DNA from: Lujinxingia litoralis
GTDB taxonomy: Bacteria > Myxococcota_A > Bradymonadia > Bradymonadales > Bradymonadaceae
NCBI RefSeq assembly: GCF_003260125.1
Contig: NZ_QHKO01000003.1
Span: 434,845 to 498,844, forward strand
DNA: 64,000 bases
Direction of reading: 5' to 3'
Below, piece by piece: positions 60,252-64,000 of the stretch (its first letter is position 1; each line of letters begins with the position of its first letter). The position numbers and the translations under genes are program-made. The notes below the pieces were generated by a model. That model did not search any database. It was given only the letters and a program-made list of their open reading frames with translations, and was not told the origin of the DNA.

Positions 60252-61079
60252 ATGGGACAGATGTTCGGGTATGTGTGCAGCGACGATAGCCTCAGCGGCG
60301 CGTTGATGGAGGAGGTGGGAGAAGTGTTGCGGGCGGTAGCGCCACGCGCGCGCGCCGGGCTGGGGCTGGGCTGGGTGCAGGGGGGGCGAACGCTGGTGCG
60401 GAAGCACCCGGGAAAGCGGGCCACCGGAGCCGATCTGCCGGCCTTGATCGGCGATCTGCGAAGTCGAGCGGTGGTGGGGCATGTGCGCGAGAGTGCCGAG
60501 GGCCGGGTGCCCACCGGAGCGTTGCAGCCCTTTCGCGCGGGGAAGTGGGTGTGGTGTCAGGAGGGATTCGGGGAGGCCAGCGCCGAGGAGTATGCGGCGT
60601 TGCGGGAGTGGGTGCCGGAGCACCTGCGCCAGCGTTTGGGGGGGCGGGCGTTGGCGGAGGTGATGTTTCTGGCGTCGTTGGGGGAAGTGGCGCCGGCCTG
60701 GAATCGCGCCGGGGAGCGGGAGCGCTGGGAGGCGGCGGCGCGGGCGATGTGTCGGGTTTTGTGGGGAGCCCGGGAGCTTCTGGGAGGTGGCGATCGGGGT
60801 GGGGCGGCGTTGGTCGCCCGGGGCCGCGGGATGGTGGCTGTGGCGTTGGGGTCGCCGCTGTGGGTGCGCCAGGTGGAGGGGTTGGCGGCGGTCGGGGGGC
60901 GGCGAGCGGAGGAGGTAGTGGAGCGGGTGGGGAGGGAGCGCTTTCGGGCGGTGCTGGTGGTAAGCGGGCCGGATCCTGGCGTGGGCTGGTCGTGTCTGGG
61001 GCCCGGGGAGGTGCTTCGGGTGGAGGAGGGGCTGGAGCTCATCCGAACTCCTTTTGAGGCGATGTTGCCCGAGCATTAA
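60252..61079 (+). CDS. Class II glutamine amidotransferase-like protein, catalytic Cys lost
   Basis: 275 residues. The start MGQMFGYV corresponds to the MCxLFGY of class II (Ntn) amidotransferases such as YafJ/EgtC, and SRAVVGHVRESAEG with TGALQPFRAGKWVW match the fold. The nucleophile Cys2 is replaced by Gly, and the H-N-G loop reads QEG. AGGAG six bases upstream fixes the ATG at 60252, so the loss is not a start error. It is probably inactive as a glutaminase; a binding or altered role is likely. A bidirectional terminator follows. Confidence 0.75.
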   Translation: MGQMFGYVCSDDSLSGALMEEVGEVLRAVAPRARAGLGLGWVQGGRTLVRKHPGKRATGADLPALIGDLRSRAVVGHVRESAEGRVPTGALQPFRAGKWVWCQEGFGEASAEEYAALREWVPEHLRQRLGGRALAEVMFLASLGEVAPAWNRAGERERWEAAARAMCRVLWGARELLGGGDRGGAALVARGRGMVAVALGSPLWVRQVEGLAAVGGRRAEEVVERVGRERFRAVLVVSGPDPGVGWSCLGPGEVLRVEEGLELIRTPFEAMLPEH

Positions 61080-61120
61080 AAAGGCCCTCGCCGAGAAGTT
61101 CCTCGGGAGGGTTCTTTAAA
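61078..61120. terminator. Bidirectional intrinsic terminator
   Basis: CCCTC-CCGAG (one bulged G) pairs with CTCGG-GAGGG (61085-61111). On the plus strand TTCTTT follows; on the minus strand TTTTT follows. It ends the amidotransferase-like gene and the convergent PEGA gene. Confidence 0.8.
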
Positions 61121-61141
61121 AAGGTGATGTGTTTCAGTGGG

Positions 61142-62278
61142 TTAGAAACGTCCGTCCAGGTGCAATCCCGTGTAACCCTTGCCCAGGGCCGGGCTCAGGC
61201 TCACGCCGACCGGCTCGGCCTGGCGGGCCTCCCCGGCGAGCCAGGGCCAGGTCAGGAGGACGGCGCCGCCGGCCAGGGTGGTGGCGCCCAGGATGGTGAA
61301 GGTCAGCCCCATGGGGGCGGTGTTGTAGAGGGTGGGGCAGCGGGAGTAGGCGGTGCCATCGTCGCAGGTGGCTTTGCCCTGCTGGGCGGTGAGCAGGATA
61401 CCGGCCACGGTGAGCATGGCGCCGGTTCCAACGGCGGCCCAGCCGTAGGCCAGGCGGCGCTCCTCGATGTGGTCGACCAGACCGTTACCCCGGGAGACGA
61501 CCACGCGCTGGGGAGCCGGCGCCCCGCTGAGGTGCACGCGCACCATGATCAGGTCGGGGGATGACTCGCTGACGATGATGGTCTCCCGCAGGTCACGGTG
61601 GGACTCCGAGGCGAAACGCAGCTCCTGCTGGCCGGGCTCCACATCCAGGGTAAGTTCGCCCTGGCCGACGTTTTCACCGTTGAGAAAGACGGTGGCGTCG
61701 GCGGGGACCACACTCACGCGGAGGCGCTTGTGGCCGGGAGCGGCCGGGGCCTCCGAGGAGGTGTCGAGGGCCTCGGCCCGCGGGGGCGCACCGCGTTCTT
61801 GAAGGTTGAGCGTGGCGAGGTTGGCCACGATGGCGGTGCGCACCTGCTGGACGACTTCGGCGCGGCCGCAGAGCTCGCAGACGCCGCGGTCTTCGACCAG
61901 CGCGGTGCCTTCGGCCAGCTCAAAGATGTCGAGTGACCAGGTGTAGATCTGGCCTTCTTCGCTCAGCGTCAGGCGCAGGCCGGCCTGTGCGCCGGTGGAT
62001 TCCCCGGCGCGGATGAGGCAATCGGCGGTGAAGCAATCGCGGACAACCGGGTTGAGCTGGGAGCGCACCCGGGAGACCGGGATGTAGCTAAAGCGCGAGT
62101 TCTGCTGGAAGGCCTCGGAGATGCCCTGGTCGAGGTCCTCGCGCAGGGGAGCGTTGACGGAGGCGCCATAGCTGGTCTGCAGGCCGGCGACGACCTGCGC
62201 CTGGGCCTGGTGGGCCAGCCCCAGGGTGAGGGTGGCGGCCGAGGCAATGGCGAACACAAGCGGTTTAAGAGAAGCCAT
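61142..62278 (-). CDS. Exported PEGA-domain protein
   Basis: 378 residues. A signal peptide ends near AQAQV. The N-terminal half (about 30-160) has two CxxC-like pairs (DCFTADC, CELCGR), and resembles the TolB-N-like or caspase-free sensor regions of such proteins. A PEGA domain with LRVSVVPADATVFLNGENVG and ELTLDVEPGQQELRF follows at about 185-250. Two membrane segments lie near 280-300 and 325-350. Function unknown; stop is 3 bases before the murI stop region and murI precedes it. Confidence 0.7.
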   Translation of the reverse strand: MASLKPLVFAIASAATLTLGLAHQAQAQVVAGLQTSYGASVNAPLREDLDQGISEAFQQNSRFSYIPVSRVRSQLNPVVRDCFTADCLIRAGESTGAQAGLRLTLSEEGQIYTWSLDIFELAEGTALVEDRGVCELCGRAEVVQQVRTAIVANLATLNLQERGAPPRAEALDTSSEAPAAPGHKRLRVSVVPADATVFLNGENVGQGELTLDVEPGQQELRFASESHRDLRETIIVSESSPDLIMVRVHLSGAPAPQRVVVSRGNGLVDHIEERRLAYGWAAVGTGAMLTVAGILLTAQQGKATCDDGTAYSRCPTLYNTAPMGLTFTILGATTLAGGAVLLTWPWLAGEARQAEPVGVSLSPALGKGYTGLHLDGRF

Positions 62279-62281
62279 GGC

Positions 62282-63130
62282 TTAACCGGGGGTGGAGGCG
62301 AAGGTGTCGATGATGTCGACGTGCTCGCAGCGCTCGGCGACGGACTGGCCAAAGAAGCGCGAGGCGGTCTCGACAAAGCCTTCGGGAAGATCGGTGAGCA
62401 GGAAGCGATGTTGACCGGGGTCGGTCGACGTGGTGGCGAGCTGAAGCCTGGCCAGGGTCTCTCGGAGCTCGGTGGCGGTGGCCGTGGCGCTGTCGAGAAG
62501 TTCCACGGGGTGAGGCGCAATCCGGGAGATGACCTCGGAGATGGCCTGGCGTAGCAGGGGGTAGTGAGTACAGCCGAGGATCATGGTGTCGATCGGGGAG
62601 CGGGTCAGTGGCTCAAGGTAGTGCTGGAGGACCTCTTCGACGACCGGTCCCCGGGTCCAGCCCTCTTCGGCCAGGGGCACGAGCAGGGGGCAGGCTATGG
62701 GGTGGACGTGGGCATCGGGGCGAAGATTCATCAGCGCGCGCGTGTAGCTGTGGCTGCGCACGGTGGCGCGGGTGCCGATCAGCGCGATGTGTCCGGATTG
62801 AGAGCGGGCGGCGGCCAGGGCGGCGACCGGCTCAACGACGCCGAAGACCGGGATGTCGAGAGCGTCCTGGAGGGCGGGGAGCGCGTAGGCGGTGGCGGTG
62901 TTGCAGGCCACGACCAGGGCTTTGATGTTGCGGTTGACCAGCAGGCGAGCGGCGTTGAGGGCGTAGCGGCGGATGGTCTCGGCGCCGCGATTGCCGTAGG
63001 GCACGCGGGCGGTGTCGCCCAGGTAGAGGAGGTCTTCGTGGGGGAGAGCCTCGACCAGCGCGCGCATGACGGTGAGGCCGCCGACGCCGCTGTCGAAGAC
63101 GCCAATGGGGCGGTGGGCGTGGGGATGCAT
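62282..63130 (-). CDS. murI: Glutamate racemase
   Basis: 282 residues from the ATG at 63130. IGVFDSGVGGLTVMRAL, YLGDTARVPYGNR, VVACNTATAYALP (first catalytic Cys) and MILGCTHYPLLRQAI (second catalytic Cys) are all present. It supplies D-glutamate for peptidoglycan. The downstream PEGA gene is 3 bases away and may be co-transcribed. An in-frame TTG six codons upstream is less likely. Confidence 0.95.
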   Translation of the reverse strand: MHPHAHRPIGVFDSGVGGLTVMRALVEALPHEDLLYLGDTARVPYGNRGAETIRRYALNAARLLVNRNIKALVVACNTATAYALPALQDALDIPVFGVVEPVAALAAARSQSGHIALIGTRATVRSHSYTRALMNLRPDAHVHPIACPLLVPLAEEGWTRGPVVEEVLQHYLEPLTRSPIDTMILGCTHYPLLRQAISEVISRIAPHPVELLDSATATATELRETLARLQLATTSTDPGQHRFLLTDLPEGFVETASRFFGQSVAERCEHVDIIDTFASTPG

Positions 63131-63381
63131 AGGTACTCGTCGGGTCAAGATGCCGGTGGTTTGCGAGCCGGAGCTCGTCGGGGGCGCACGATAAGCCGGG
63201 GCGCAGTGGGAGACCAGCTTTTTTAGGTGGTGGTCGGCGGCCAGAGTCTTGAAGGGGGGCGGTCCGGCGGGCTAGGGTGAGCCCCGAGAAGAACGGGTGA
63301 CGTTGGGGTTGAAGGCGCGGCCCTCGTGCGTGCATCGCGCGCGAACATGGAGAGGTTCGCCCGCCAGAAGCAGGAGTTGTG

Positions 63382-64000
63382 GTGAGTGAAGGGAAAGAGT
63401 CGGAGCAAGAGGGCAGCGGGTTGACCGGGAAGTTGGGTCTGGCCGCCGTGGGGGCGCTCCTGATGGTGTTGGGGTTGCTCGCCGGGCTGGGGAGCTTTTC
63501 GGAGCTCGGGCAGGCGCGTCAGCTCGATCGCGGTGTGATTCAGCGCATCGGTGGGGCGCTGCCCGGTGGAGCGCTGCTCCGCGGTGAGGTCGTCTCGGCC
63601 GGGGAGGTGTTTAGGGCCACCGGTCATGACGCGCCCTGCGTGTATCACCTTCGGGAAGAGTATAAGCGCCAGGGCTCCGGGTCGGATAAGAAGAAGTGGC
63701 ATCGCGTTTTGAGCAAGGCCAATCGGGCGCCCTTTACGCTCAAAGATGATAGCGGCCAGGTGGCGGTGCACCCGAACAAAGACGTGAACTTCCGGGTGGA
63801 GAAGGTCTACGAGGAGCGCACCGCGGACCGGCGTATTGAAGAGTACTGCCTGGAGGTAGGGGCCACGGCCACGGTGATGGGGATGGTGCGGCTGGAGCGC
63901 AGCCGGACCTTTGTCGACTTTGAGAACCTCGAGGGGCTCAAGCCGGCGATTGTCAGCGGGAGTGGGGAGCGGGCCCGGGCCGATGCCTCGTTGGTGAGTT
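63382..64000 (+). CDS. GIDE-domain membrane protein (3' partial)
   Basis: At least 206 residues, open to the right window edge. The GTG at 63382 follows AGGAG at a good distance. One membrane helix lies at about 19-38 (GLAAVGALLMVLGLLAGLGS), then a domain with GGALLRGEVVSAGEVFRATG and APCVYHLREEYKRQ, PFTLKDDSGQVAV. This fits the GIDE/MAPL-like beta domain found in bacterial membrane proteins and E3 ligases. The second half of the protein is missing from the window. Confidence 0.7.
   Translation, partial: MSEGKESEQEGSGLTGKLGLAAVGALLMVLGLLAGLGSFSELGQARQLDRGVIQRIGGALPGGALLRGEVVSAGEVFRATGHDAPCVYHLREEYKRQGSGSDKKKWHRVLSKANRAPFTLKDDSGQVAVHPNKDVNFRVEKVYEERTADRRIEEYCLEVGATATVMGMVRLERSRTFVDFENLEGLKPAIVSGSGERARADASLVS

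Overview
The window is a GC-rich bacterial chromosome segment. Its gene content suggests the Myxococcota/Bradymonadota side of the old Deltaproteobacteria: a Ser/Thr kinase with an N-terminal zinc-ribbon-like segment, PEGA-domain secreted proteins, a roadblock protein, a long TPR protein with an INRNKV-type start, many lipoproteins and a NERD-kinase fusion. The taxon is an inference from content only.

Region 1 (about 1-17,850) is the striking part. A partial phosphotransferase gene and a 43-bp tandem repeat array are followed by a compact leftward block of 20+ genes. This block encodes a complete contractile phage tail: neck terminator, sheath, tube, two putative tail-assembly chaperones, tape measure, Dit-like protein, baseplate plug, hub, spike, J, gp25/W, DUF2612-like protein and fibres. 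A lysis cassette (endolysin, holin-like, spanin-like) and a translationally coupled metallophosphoesterase follow. No capsid, portal, terminase, integrase or replication gene is present, and the head-proximal side runs straight into small regulators and a tRNA-Gly. The best reading is a tailocin (phage-tail-like bacteriocin) of the DUF3383/DUF3277 'Pam3-like' type. Divergent HTH regulators flank a TTGACA promoter whose spacer holds a GTAACGTTAC palindrome, and the same palindrome recurs inside the block, suggesting one operator set controls the system.

Region 2 (about 17,870-30,200) holds housekeeping and envelope genes: tRNA-Gly(CCC), a TPR protein, efp, a roadblock protein, a GT-C glycosyltransferase-like membrane protein with an unknown membrane partner, a BKACE-family enzyme and ahcY. 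A 42-bp tandem repeat array follows.

Region 3 (about 30,400-47,200) has signalling and metabolism: a membrane Ser/Thr kinase, a TPR-PEGA protein, a stand-alone PglX-like DNA methyltransferase, a lipoprotein, an OmpA-family protein, an SDR/DUF2867 protein, a hybrid histidine kinase, CheR, an amidase, a crotonase, a queuosine-tRNA mannosyltransferase-like protein, rpsD and an epimerase-like protein.

Region 4 (about 47,300-64,000) has a NERD-pseudokinase fusion and rpoB-rpoC, preceded by a 520-bp leader with a promoter, a candidate structured RNA and an intrinsic terminator. It continues with a coiled-coil membrane protein, mtnC, a small lipoprotein, a class II amidotransferase-like protein lacking its catalytic cysteine, a PEGA protein, murI and a partial GIDE-domain protein.
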